Positions 22,432 to 32,529 of a DNA stretch of 64,000 nt are shown here, one piece after another. The number at the start of each line of letters is the position of its first letter. Position 1 is the first letter of the stretch. The translations under genes and the position numbers were made by a program. The stretch lies in contig JABJUM010000005.1 in the NCBI GenBank assembly GCA_016169955.1, forward strand, positions 682,001 through 746,000. Reading direction: 5' to 3'. Source of the stretch: Phytophthora vignae f. sp. vignae. Its lineage: Eukaryota > Oomycota > Peronosporomycetes > Peronosporales > Peronosporaceae. Under the pieces are notes generated by a model. It did not search any database. It saw nothing but the letters and a program-made list of their open reading frames with translations, and was not told the origin of the DNA.

Positions 22432-23973
22432 TTACGGAGCCACAGGCGTGAACCCCTTGCGCGGCGGGTTCAACGGCGCCGTAATGTGCTTCTTGGACTT
22501 GGGCACCGACTCCTTGGCCGTCAGCATCTGGTCAATCTTCTCCTTCACTCGGCGCGCGTAGTGCTCGTCCACGTCCTTGAAGTTCTTGAGCGTGCGCTCC
22601 TGCACGGGCTTGGACGCGTTCACGAGCGACGTGGCGATGTTGTCCGTCAGTCTTTCACGCGCATCCTCATCCAGTACCTTGCGGTAGAACACTTGCACTT
22701 GGCTCAAGTTGTCGTCAAAAGCGGACGAGAACTTGTCCACCACCGTGTGCTCCCCGTCGTACGTGTTGTAGCGCAGCGACTCGACCTCCTGGGGTCCCCC
22801 CATACTGTTCGGGAAGTAATTAGGCGCGTCACCCATGTTCCCATTCACGACAAAAGGACCATCGCGCTGGTACGTCTGGGGCTCGTTCAACGGACGATTC
22901 ACTGGGATCTGCTGGTAGTTCTTGCCCAGTCGGTGGCGCAGCGTGTCCGGGTACGAGAACAAGCGTCCCTGCAGCATTTTATCGGGCGACGGAGCGATAC
23001 CGGGCACCATGTGCGAGGGCGAGAACGCGAGCTGCTCGATCTCGGCGAAGTAGTTGCGCGGATTCTTGTTGAGCACCAGGCGTCCGACCTCTTGCAGTGG
23101 GAAGTCGGCGTGCGGCCACACTTTGGTCACGTCGAAGGCGAGGAACTTGTGCTTCTTGGCCTGCTCGGGCGTCATGGTCTGGATGTACAGCGTCCACGTG
23201 GGGTACTCGCCGCCTTCAATAGCTTCGAACAGGTCGCGGTTGGCGTAGTCCGGGTCCGCTCCAGCGAGGAACGAGGCTTCGTCCACGGGCATGTTGCGGA
23301 TACCCTGGTCCGTCTTGAAGTGATACTTGACGTACGTGATCTTGCCCTCCGCGTCCACATTGGCAAACGTGTTGCTGCCGTAGCCGTTCATGAAGCGGTA
23401 GCCGTCCGGGATGCCGCGGTCCGAGAAGAGGAACGTCTGCTGGTGCAGCGACTCTGGACGCAGCGAGAAGAAATCCCAGACCATGTTGGCGTCCTTGAGG
23501 TGCGAAGCTGGCAGGCGCTTCTGCGAGTGGATGAAGCTCGGAAACAGGATTGGGTCCCGGATGAAGAAGATGGGCGTGTTGTTGCAGACCAGGTCCCAGT
23601 TGCCTTCTTCCGTGTAGAACTTGATGGCGAAGCCGCGTGGGTCTCGCATCGTGTCGGGGCTGCCGGACTCCCCCGTCACGATGGAGAATCGCACGGCTAC
23701 GGGCGTGCGCTTGCCCACTTCCGAGAACATCTTGGCGCACGTATACTCGGTGATCCCCTGGTGCGTCACCTCGAAGTACCCGAACGCGCCGCCGCCCTTG
23801 GCGTGCACAACGCGCTCCGGGACACGCTCGCGATCGAAATGCGAAAGGTGGTCGATGAACTCGAAGTCCTGCAGCAGAATTGGTCCCGTGGACCCGGCCG
23901 TCGCAGACGCCGTCAAGCCGAAGCGAGGCATCGGGGCCCCATTACTCGTCGTGCATGTCGTTGGAGGCGCCAT
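22432..23973 (-). CDS. Haem catalase (clade with small subunit)
   Basis: Single exon, 513 aa from the ATG at 23973; the frame is open slightly upstream but without an ATG. The active site is complete: His57 in RVVHAKGGGAFG, Asn131 in DLVCNNTPIFF, and haem-ligand Tyr341 in RLFSYPDTLRHRLG. The conserved PEQ-type NADPH-binding region (DVTKVWPHADFPL) is present. The length is that of small-subunit eukaryotic catalases. The C-terminus (FTPVAP) is not a classical peroxisomal SKL signal. The reaction is 2 H2O2 to 2 H2O plus O2; in a plant pathogen it would also blunt the host oxidative burst, which is inference. Divergent from family copy F. Confidence 0.95.
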   Translation of the reverse strand: MAPPTTCTTSNGAPMPRFGLTASATAGSTGPILLQDFEFIDHLSHFDRERVPERVVHAKGGGAFGYFEVTHQGITEYTCAKMFSEVGKRTPVAVRFSIVTGESGSPDTMRDPRGFAIKFYTEEGNWDLVCNNTPIFFIRDPILFPSFIHSQKRLPASHLKDANMVWDFFSLRPESLHQQTFLFSDRGIPDGYRFMNGYGSNTFANVDAEGKITYVKYHFKTDQGIRNMPVDEASFLAGADPDYANRDLFEAIEGGEYPTWTLYIQTMTPEQAKKHKFLAFDVTKVWPHADFPLQEVGRLVLNKNPRNYFAEIEQLAFSPSHMVPGIAPSPDKMLQGRLFSYPDTLRHRLGKNYQQIPVNRPLNEPQTYQRDGPFVVNGNMGDAPNYFPNSMGGPQEVESLRYNTYDGEHTVVDKFSSAFDDNLSQVQVFYRKVLDEDARERLTDNIATSLVNASKPVQERTLKNFKDVDEHYARRVKEKIDQMLTAKESVPKSKKHITAPLNPPRKGFTPVAP

Positions 23974-24007
23974 AGCGGACTGTCTTCTTGCCTTGCTTGG
24001 ATCCAGC

Positions 24008-24023
24008 AAATTGAAAACTGCCT
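24008..24023 (-). promoter_or_regulatory. Oomycete-type Inr+FPR core promoter of catalase
   Basis: Minus strand reads AGGCAGTTTTCAATTT, 35-50 bases upstream of the catalase ATG. It matches 12 of 16 positions of the published Phytophthora core GCTCATTYYNCAWTTT, including the whole CAATTT flanking promoter region. Transcription should start here. Confidence 0.55.
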
Positions 24024-24225
24024 CAAGCTCGAGGGATTTCCGTTGCTGCTACCGTTAGGTCGGACGTGGAGAACGCATTGGGACGAGTCCAGAGGAACTC
24101 TCCCTGTGCGTTTGTCTCTCAGTTCCTTCTCGTTCTTTTTGGGCCTGGGACGGAGGAGCTCAACTAAAAAAACTATTTTGAGCTTCTCATAGTGATACAC
24201 TACTACTCAGCGCTTATATTCTTTG

Positions 24226-26023
24226 ATGGTTCCCCGTTCCACCTGCTTCGATCGCGTCTGCTCCTGTGGTAGAGCGTTGCTGCAAGGCTGGTTGAAATTT
24301 CACGTCACTCATCGAGGTGGCAAGTATTCTATCGAGAGGCTGCTGGCTCTGGAGGAATACACAAAGACGGCGTCTGGGTTTCGAGTGCTCATACTGTGTC
24401 TGGGCACGCCAATACCTATGATGACTTTGACTATGGCGCAAGAATTGCTGCCTTTGAGAGAACCAAGCGCAGGGTGGAGAGCGAATTATGGCTTTTGGAT
24501 CCGCTTGGCCCTGTTGGCGGCTGCTATCGCTCATACAGCTGCGGTTCAAGCGCACTACCACGTGGATCAAGTCAACCTGTCTCGCATCGAACGACTGTCG
24601 ATTGGAGGGTTGGTTGGTATCTCGTTCTCGCTTATCGCAATGTGGATCTCTTCTGCTACCGTCTTCCCTCTTCCATTCATCGCGATCACTGGCGTTCCTC
24701 TCTTTTATCCGCTAGTTTTTCTATCCTTGTTTGTTATTACTGGCTCGCGATTGCTCCGCGCCATGGCAGCAAACTGGAGCCAAAGGATTCGGTATATAAG
24801 GTATATTGTTACCCAGGTGATCATGGCGGCGGTGTATCCTTGCTACCAAGTACTGTTCACACGCGCAGTGGATACATACTACGAGCTTCCCGCGATCCTG
24901 CTCTTGCCACTCATCAAAATGGTCATGAAGTACCTGCTCTCAATCACGACGACGCACATGGAGGACTTGATGCCCGAAGCCGTGATATTTACTGCAGATT
25001 TCTTCAACGCACTGTACGTGGCTACGTGCATGCAGAGGACGTCGTTGCTCACCACGATCGCAATTATGATGACGCTGGATTTAGGGGGCACTGCCATCAG
25101 TTTGCTCGCGCTTCACGGCCAAACGAGGGACATTCTCGATCGGATCCACTGCGTCATTGGGGATCAGAAGAGTCAAGCCAATTTGCTCACCTCAGTCAGC
25201 ATTCTCTGCCAGAAGACGCATCTTTTCAAGGAACAAAACCGAGCTGGGTCGAAAGTTCGGTCGATCCTTCAGTACCGACTGAGCGACGCAAGCAGAGCTT
25301 TAGTAGAAACGCTGGATAAAGTACCTATGACGACCTCAGCAATAACGACCAGCACTTCAAAGAAGCCTTGGTATCGAAGACTCTTCACTCATCACTGGGA
25401 GAAGCGAGCTACTAGTGTTCACCCCGCGGTTGGAATGATTCAGCCAGCTAATCCGACGTCAGAGGGACCGGTTCTGCTGGAGAACGAGCCTATTATCTAG
25501 AGCACGTGCATTTTACAAGACGCTTTGAAGACCCTTTTCACAGCAGAATGCCACGTCCTGACTGAGTACTTGGAGGCACTCATCCCAATGCTCTACGGAT
25601 GTTTCGTCCTCGTGGTAGTGCGTCTTCCCAGCGCTGAATATCGCATCGACATGAGAGACGTGTCAATTGCGAACGCTTCTTCCACCGTCCACAGCGTCTT
25701 CCTCCTGGCGTAGCTAGAAATCTTCTCGTTTGTGGTGCTTGTGGTCGTCATGGAGCGCAACTGTGGCATGAAGGCCTTCTACCAGTTAGCGTTCGTGTTG
25801 GAATCTCAGAAGCTTCTCATCCAGGATAAACTTACGACATGGACGCTCGTGACGATGGCATTTCGAGTGGTGCATTTCGGTAAGAACGCATTGTTCCATG
25901 GCACTGATAGGCTCGGGGCTCAAGAACTAACGTCTCGTGTGTGTGTGTGGATATGTTTAAATGATTCCAGGCGTTGATTTTTCATTTCATTTCGATTGGA
26001 TTGGTGGCAAAGAGATGGGGTAA
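24226..26023 (+). pseudogene. Polytopic membrane family, copy F, two in-frame amber codons
   Basis: From the ATG at 24226 the frame carries HRGGKYSIERLLALEEY, GWRANYGFWIR, FPLPFIAI, YPCYQVLF, EDLMPEAVIFTADFFNALY and the variable loop. It then meets TAG at 25498-25500, just before LFTAECHVLTEYLE. The same frame continues without indel to a second TAG at 25711-25713, then RNCGMKAFYQLAFVLE, FRVVHFG, a 91-bp phase-1 intron (25880-25970) and the terminal exon GVDFSFHFDWIGG ending TAA at 26023. The only lesions are two TAG codons. A recent pseudogene is the simple reading; readthrough is possible but unsupported. It diverges from catalase. Confidence 0.8.
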
Positions 26024-26515
26024 TAGCCACGTTCAGAGGTAAAGGTGGCTTGGTTAGCTCTACTTGAGTTGCGCTGTATCAGTTCGTATTTTCGTCAATG
26101 CTGGACCTATAATTAAAAAAAATACTTCAGAAGCAATAACAAAATTTGCTGTTAAAAGTAGTTACCGTCGAAGCCATCTCTGTCTACATCCCCGCGGCCA
26201 CGTCAAGGCGTTATGAAATACTCGTCATCGCCGATTCTCCCCGAACCAGATAGAACGGAACCACATCAACCATCCACAAGAACATTCACTGCAAAGTCCG
26301 TGTCGCTCCTTCATTCGTGGTTCTTCAAAACTTCGCGATGCTTCCTCAAGCTGCAGCGTGGCCCGGGCGCCTAAGTCACAGTGGCGGCCAGTATTCTGTT
26401 GAACGGTTGATAGCTCTCCACGAATACACGCAAGATACGCCACTTTGGCGTCAGAGACCCGTCTGATGGCTGGCGAGCAAACTATGGCATTTGGATCCGA
26501 ATGGCAATTCTTGGA

Positions 26516-26564
26516 GCTGCGGTTACCTACACGTTGCTAGTAGCAACGTGTAGGTAACCGCAGC
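26516..26564. repeat. Perfect 49-bp palindrome (24-bp arms, 1-base centre)
   Basis: 26516-26539 is the exact reverse complement of 26541-26564, centred on G26540, inside copy G. The left arm is family coding sequence (AAVTYTLL); the right arm is its inverted copy. Confidence 0.95.
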
Positions 26565-27449
26565 AACTTGCTAGGATACATCTCCTACATGATTGACCGT
26601 GCCCAGCTTTCGTTCATGCAGTTTGTATGGACGTCCGCTGTCGTTGAAGCAACCTATTTTATGGCTGCCAAGGGTTCATGAGTATGTCACTCTGGCCCGG
26701 TTCTACGTTTTGGTAGGCTGGCGAACACTGCGACATATTTTGGCACAGAGACCCATACTGCTTAGGTATGCTCTCTTCCTCTTAGTCCAGATTGTGATGG
26801 CGATCATCTATCCGCTCTACCAGGCGCTGTTCGAGCCCATGCAGAGAACTCCCTACGAACTGCCAGTGATGTTTCTCTTACCTCTCATCAAGCTTATTAT
26901 GAAGAATCCCTAGCTCTCCGGGTATGATCAAGCACATACCCGACATGGTTCCAGAAACTGTGATCTATTCGGTGGGGTTCTTCAACGCGCTCTACGGAGT
27001 GTCGTGCATGCAGAAGGCGGCCTCCCTTAGTGCAGTAGTGTTGATCATGGAAATTGATCTTTCTCAGTCCACCGTGGACCTCTTTGAAGCTCACTATGCT
27101 ACGAAGAACAATTTAGCGAGACTTGGAGATGTTTTAGGGGTGGGCAGAACTGAAGATGGCCTCGTTGCAGCCATTCAACCGCTTTGCCTTAATTTGAAGC
27201 GTACTTTCGACAGTGATATTTTCCGTCGAGCGAAGTGAGCCGGAAAATAAGTTTTGCGATCAAGCGGAAAAAGCCACGTTGTCATGCTCTCCGTGATGGC
27301 CAAGAACCAGTCCCCGTCGGTGACCAAGCCACAGTCGCACGCATCGTGTTCAAGTTTAGGTAGGGCTGTCGCCAGTGGTGGGTTTCCCGATGCAATGATG
27401 AGAACGGTTTTCCATGAAGCCACCGGGCGCAGCCATAGTTAGATTTATT

Positions 27450-27653
27450 AGACGATTGCTCTTGCGGACCTGGGCTCAGTCGGCTTTTCGCCTCGTCGGA
27501 CGCAGCCTCGTCGGAGCCCAGGCCATCTTTCGCGCTAGAAACGTACGCTAGCGCTAGATTTGAACCCGCCACGCCGCTCCCTAGGGCAGCCTCAACTCCA
27601 CTCACTTCGTGAGCCTCGCTACGGCTTGCCTCCATAATCAAGAGCAATCGTCT
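27450..27653. mobile_element. 204-bp MITE-like element in copy G
   Basis: Perfect 15-bp terminal inverted repeats (AGACGATTGCTCTTG at 27450-27464 and its complement at 27639-27653) bound 204 bp. Inside is a second inverted repeat, CCTGGGCTC (27469-27477 with 27514-27522). The minus strand contains GGTTCAAATCT, similar to a tRNA B-box, so a SINE-like origin is an alternative. No convincing target duplication was found. Confidence 0.45.
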
Positions 27654-28251
27654 TTGCCCCCTACGTGCTTCTACAGTGCTGATGAGGAAAAAGAGTGGAT
27701 GGATGTCCGCGTGCGATCGTGTTCATCGTACAATTGCTACCCAACACCTGAATCTAGCTCAGGGACTACGGCAATATGTAGTACTATCATGCGACTACCA
27801 TTTTCCATGCTTACAACGGAAAATATGCGAAATCCCCTGCATCATACAAGCGCATCGACTGAAGCGGCACGTCAGGCCAGCCCAATTGTACTGAACAGTA
27901 TCGCACTAACATCCCGGGAGCTGCCTATTTTACGAGAAACCCTGGAGATTCTATTTACTTCCGAGTGTGTGCTTCTCGATGAGTACGTGGAGTCTGTAGT
28001 TCCCTTTTTCTATGGCAGCTTTATCCTCATGGTTGTCCACCTACCGAGCGCTAGCTATCACACTAAGCTGATCGATAATGTGGTGTGCAGTCCAAACAAA
28101 TGATTTGGGTCTTGATGACTTCGGCTTTAAGGGTGGCCCACTTTGGTAAGTGAAACCACGTTATATTTATTATCTGCAGCCACGTGCTCGCCACCTTTCA
28201 TTTTGCATAAATTAGCAAATGATGTATCTCACAGCTCACTGGAAGATGAAT

Positions 28252-28360
28252 AAAAATATTTTTCTCACCCCCAAGAGATCACACACAACACAACTATCAC
28301 TGCTAAGTAAAAAGCTCGAAATCATTTGCATTGCTGTACGGATCTCGCAATTTCAGTACT
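28252..28360 (+). repeat. 109-bp direct repeat, left copy
   Basis: Identical, same orientation, to 48099-48207. The two copies bracket the nested transposon block; the right copy lies about 125 bp upstream of the ATG of family copy H. Confidence 0.9.
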
Positions 28361-28371
28361 AGAGGATTGGG

Positions 28372-28398
28372 CTGGTAGCGCCCAATTGTAGTGCCGAG
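28372..28398 (+). repeat. Possible outer terminal inverted repeat, left
   Basis: CTGGTAGCGC..TTGTAGTGCCGAG is an imperfect inverted match (about 20 of 27) to 48071-48096. It may be the true end of the DNA transposon, 10 bases inside the 109-bp repeat. Confidence 0.35.
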
Positions 28399-28685
28399 TC
28401 AGCATCGAAGCGGGCTGAAATAGGATAACTGAACACAAACGCGATTCGCGCGCGCGACTTAGGCACGCCGCGCGCGCGTTTGCGGCGTACCAGTCGCCTG
28501 CGCATTGTGTTTTGAATAACAAAACTGTCAGTTAATGTACAACAAAATGTATGCTAACTTCAAGATAGCGTATCAAGATGGATTATTTCCAGAAGATGTT
28601 AAGGAGAGTTCTAAAAGAACTTGACTTGGTGCAGCGCGTCCCGAGCCATCAGAACTTCTCCTACGATTCTTCTCATTCTTCAGTG

Positions 28686-28750
28686 TGCTCGGTTGCCGTG
28701 GTAGCCCCCACCCTCCGCGGGCTCATACTCGCTGCCGTGACTCCGAGCGC
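28686..28750 (+). repeat. 65-bp direct repeat, copy 1
   Basis: Near-identical to 28817-28881 (shared TGCTCGGTTG, CCCACCCTCCGCGGGCTCAT). No coding sense recognised. Confidence 0.8.
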
Positions 28751-28816
28751 GCTGTTACCAACCAATCTACCAATCTACAGATCAACCATGCAACCATGCA
28801 ACGAATCAATGCGGCG

Positions 28817-28881
28817 TGCTCGGTTGCTGCGGTGGCCCCCACCCTCCGCGGGCTCATACTTGCTGCCGCGGCACCGAGCGC
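28817..28881 (+). repeat. 65-bp direct repeat, copy 2
   Basis: Second copy of 28686-28750, 131 bases downstream, with a few substitutions. Confidence 0.8.
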
Positions 28882-29611
28882 ACTGCAACCATAACTCTAC
28901 CTGTTCATCAATCTTACGGAACTAACTTTAGTGTGCATATTTTATTTCCTAGTTACGACATGGTACCGTGTTGCGGCGACGCCAGCTGACAATTCGTTAA
29001 CGCGGGGCACCGCGATCCCGAAGCTATGCCCAAATGCATCGAAGTGTCAAGGGTGAATGCCACGCTGGATGCCGCGCGGCGCTGATTGAGTATGCGGGGC
29101 ACCGCTATACCAGAGCTATGCCTGATTTGTTGGAGTTTTGTAGGTAGTTGATCAGACAACCAACAACTACAATTTAGACACTCTTAACAAGCAACAAAAC
29201 TTTGTACACGACCAGGTGGCTTCGCGTGTAGTACGACGACACCACTATAGATCTTGATGGTAGAGCACGAATAGGCCTTGTAAGGTACACCAACGTAAGC
29301 ATTCGATTTACATTCAAGCCCATAGTCTAATATCGGATACGTACGGTATACGTCTAAGGTATTGTACCATAGACATCACTGAAATAAGGTAAGATATCAT
29401 TTAAGACTCTATCCTGTAATAATTTGTAATAAAATTTGTGTAAATCAGTCGATTTGTGTTTTTGATGAAAAATATTAGAATTATGAGACCATTACACTTG
29501 AAAATTGTATTGGTTCAGTACCTACTTTTTCTGTGGACCACATATTTCACGTCTCGAATTAATCCCTATCTCTCTAATAGAGAGATTTCGCAACTGTCCG
29601 AATCCGAATCC

Positions 29612-30724
29612 AGTTCACTTGCGGACACAAAAAAAGATCTCCAGACCCATTTTTGAAAAACGGATTCGGAATTCGAGTAAGGAATGCCGAAACTGGAGCC
29701 CTGGTTCCGGACTGTATTCGAGAACGGTTGTGATGTACAGCACACGAAACTGCTCATTCAGCAACACGACGGTTGGCATACGCGGTGGTTTCCTTCCACG
29801 CTCCGACGAGGCCTCGCCCACTTGAGCTGTACAAGGCCCTCTCCCCTACAGAGCTCATCGAGACCGTCGCACTTCAGCGACCGTCCCGACGCGACCGTCT
29901 CGACGCGGAGGTCTTTGCTGCTCAAGTCGCTCAGGAAGAAGGAGCTGAGGTATGGCCGTTGGAGAAAGGTTTACATAGGGCGATGAGGATTAACTTGTGC
30001 TGTGTGTGTATGTAGCATCGGGCTGAAGGCAATATTCTCCACGAGGTGCGCATGCTAGAGTGAGATACTGGCTTTGATTTCTACTAAGAGTGATGGCGTG
30101 CTTGCAATCGTGTAGAAGACAAGATCACCTGCGTGCTGGAGCAGTGCTGAAGCAGTGCTGGAGCAGTGCGTTAAATTGCTACGTGCAAACCGAGGGACTA
30201 GCCGTTCAGCTTCGCGCACTTCGGCTCGCGTCGCGAGCAGGTACTGCAATCGCTATTTGAGCATCATATTTACAGCGACGTCTAACCTCTGCGGCAAACA
30301 TGTATTGTTCTGGTTCGATGCATAGGCTCTTGCGAGGCATACCTAAGCTATTGGTGAGCCAGAGCGTCACGTATAACGAATTGCCAGCACAGATGAGATA
30401 CTTACAGGAGTCTACTGTTAATTATGTGGTTTGTATAATGATGTAGGTTTGGTAAACGCCTGCCCACGTCCGATACCTAAGTGCACTAATGATGGTAGCT
30501 GTAACAACACACATAATTGACGAAGTCACTTATCGTGAACTAACCGGTTGCTCCATTATTGTTTCTACTGTAAATATTAGAGCGAGCTCGGGCCTCAAAC
30601 GAATCCAACACGCAGACTAGACAACGAAGTTGATACGAATAACAGTCGCGTGACAGCGCATTCGTTCGCTCGTGCAGCATCAACCTCTGGTCGCACAGCT
30701 CCTGGACAGCAGATATTGCTGGAT
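29612..30724. other. Harbinger 5-prime non-coding region
   Basis: No gene seen. A short run of GCTGRAGCAGT units (three) lies at about 30,137-30,168. The rest is presumably promoter and leader of the Myb/SANT gene. Confidence 0.4.
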
Positions 30725-31593
30725 ATGGAGAGTGTCGGGCAAGTGGCGGAAGGCGAGGTAAGCAGCATCCCGGACGCGCCTTCTGACACAGAAGCATGGC
30801 GTTCACTCAAAACGAGAAAACGTTTCGGCCCTGATGAAGACCTGATGCTCATTAAGGAGGTCAATTGGGTGCTTCCCTATCGCAAAGTCAACCAAATGAT
30901 GAAGGCTTGGCAGGGCATCGCAGACAGGCTGAACAGCATCGCAACGTTCAAAATGGAACACGTGACGAACAAGTCATGTCAGACTCGGTTCAACACGCTT
31001 TTGGCGAGACACAGGATTCAAGAGCAAGAGTCGGCTAGGGCGTCTGGAGTTGACGAAGAATACACAGAACTGCGTGGACTGATGGATGATATAATGAGCG
31101 ACTTTGATGAGTGGGAAAGGAAGAAGAATGCTACTAAGGCACAGTCGATGGAGGAAGAAGATGCGAAAGAGTGTGCTGGCGAAGTTGTTCGTGACTCTGC
31201 AATGCAGCGTCTACGGGAGCAGCGTTTGGCATCTGCCAAACGCACTGCAGATAACGAGCAGAACCTCGAGCAGAAAGACGATTCGGCAACTGCATTTTAA
31301 TCGCCCGCGTCAAATACCAAGGAAATGCCGACTAAAGCGAGGAACGCTATTCTTGCCTCCCTTGCCCCCCTGATTGAGTCACAAGTAGAGCAAGCTCAAG
31401 GCATACAGGATATCCTTCGCGAAGATATAGTGCTACGCCGGCAGCAGCACGAAGAGCTGCTGGAGGTGCGCAAGCGAGAGCGTGAAGAAGAGTACGAAGA
31501 GCGCCGTGCTCAGCGCAACGAGGAATTTAAATTTCGGCAAGCGCTAATGGAGGCCGAGAGTAGGCGGATTAGTTTGATGATTGCGATGATGAG
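30725..31593 (+). pseudogene. Harbinger Myb/SANT-like DNA-binding protein, interrupted
   Basis: ATG at 30725 (MESVGQVAEGEVSS). A trihelix/Myb-like domain spans about residues 35-105 (FGPDEDLMLIKEVNW, WQGIADRLN, SCQTRFNTLLARHR), followed by acidic and coiled-coil sequence. TAA at 31298-31300 breaks the frame, but the same frame continues after it (ARNAILASLAPLIESQVEQ, then a Glu/Arg coiled coil) to 31593, where the LTR element is inserted. The last 22 codons and the TAG are found beyond the element at 46636-46702. In Harbinger elements this second protein brings the transposase to the nucleus and the ends. Confidence 0.75.
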
Positions 31594-32419
31594 TGTGGTA
31601 TAGCAGTACGCACAAAATCGTCAGTTGTGGTAACTTGGCTACAAACACAACAATAGCCGAGCTAGTCGGCCTTGTTGGCCTGCGCCGGGTTGCCCCCGAG
31701 CGGTTCGGCCCAACCGGGACAGTAGGTGTCTCGCCTTTCGCCGAGACCTGCCAACCAAGATTCCTCCTCCAGAGAACCGCCGAGTTCGGCGGCCTCCGTT
31801 CACTCAACCCTGTGCCCTCCACCAAAGGATGGACGACGGCGCACGGAGCGCTTTTACAGGTCGCCGAGAGCAAAGGCTTCTCGACTCAGCAATCAGTGCC
31901 CGGGACGTACGGGAACACCGGCTCGCAGCGGTGGCGAGACTTTTCCTTCGCGCTTGGCGAGACACACGCCCAACCCGGGCCGACCTTATCTCTTGGCGCT
32001 GCCAGCCGAGTACCCTACAAGCTATGCCTCTCGGGTATCGGCGGCAGACATAATCCGGCCCCGTGCAGGGACTTACCGGAACGTGTACACGTGTTGTGGG
32101 CCTAGAAAATTCTGCTCTGTTGTTTGTTATCTCTGTCGGGCGCCTTGAAGGGGCGCCTCCACTACTCCTAAGCTCCTATACAAATACCAAGTGAAAGTGG
32201 GCGGTTTTGGATCTCGGCCGACCCTTCGCTGAGCTTCGGCGACGCTTGGGCTCGGTTGGTCCGGATAAGCTGTCCGGATAATCACTGAACTCGGCTGAGC
32301 CGGATAACTTGTCCGGATGAGCTGATGAACTCGGCTGAGCTCGGCTGAGCTCGGCTACTGGTACAGTGTACCCCTCCAGCCGAGTTGGTCCCGCGAAATC
32401 TGGTGTTTCCTACACCACA
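31594..32419 (-). repeat. LTR, left (3-prime LTR of the element)
   Basis: Identical, by eye over its length, to 45806-46631 (offset 14,212). It contains eleven CTCGGC/GCCGAG hexamers. Several overlapping open frames in it are incidental. Confidence 0.95.
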
Positions 32420-32529
32420 AATGCCCCGGTCATGTTCCGAGCCGAGTTGGTGAGGGACCTGACCATCACTCCTCGAATCAAGTCCAATCTCGGCCAAAAC
32501 TCCAACTGTAGCGTCCAAGACTTCCCACC

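Larger units (their letters stand above)
26338..28145 (+). pseudogene. Polytopic membrane family, copy G, heavily degraded
   Basis: A start-like ATG at 26338 leads into LSHSGGQYSVERLIALHEY. A deletion removes the first helix, and the frame shifts into a GWRANYGIWIR block. A 49-bp palindrome follows, then frame-shifted remains: YPLYQALF, PVMFLLPLIKLIMKN, a stop, then MVPETVIY, FFNALYGVSCMQ. The variable loop is replaced or interrupted by unrelated DNA (about 27,235-27,660). The C-terminal part returns as LFTSECVLLDEYVE and FYGSFIL, loses the ALYQLAFVLE segment, and ends at VAHFG with a splice donor at 28146. The terminal micro-exon cannot be recognised. Clearly non-functional. Confidence 0.85.
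28399..29575. other. Non-coding DNA left of the Harbinger TIR
   Basis: About 1.2 kb without a supportable gene. It contains a GCGCGC-rich patch (28,448-28,490), a 65-bp direct repeat pair, and two related GCGGGGCACCGC segments at about 29,003 and 29,094. Confidence 0.5.

Noticed and set aside
22414..24192. 592-codon open frame on the plus strand
   Set aside because: Exact antisense shadow of the catalase gene, whose GC-rich third positions leave the opposite strand open; its protein is low-complexity Val/Leu/Arg/His.
30595..30864. 89-codon minus-strand frame
   Set aside because: Antisense to the Harbinger Myb/SANT gene; no recognisable protein.
31593..32105. 170-codon frame in the LTR, repeated exactly at 45805-46317
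   Set aside because: Present only because the LTRs are identical. It starts on a non-ATG codon, overlaps other frames in the same LTR and resembles no protein.
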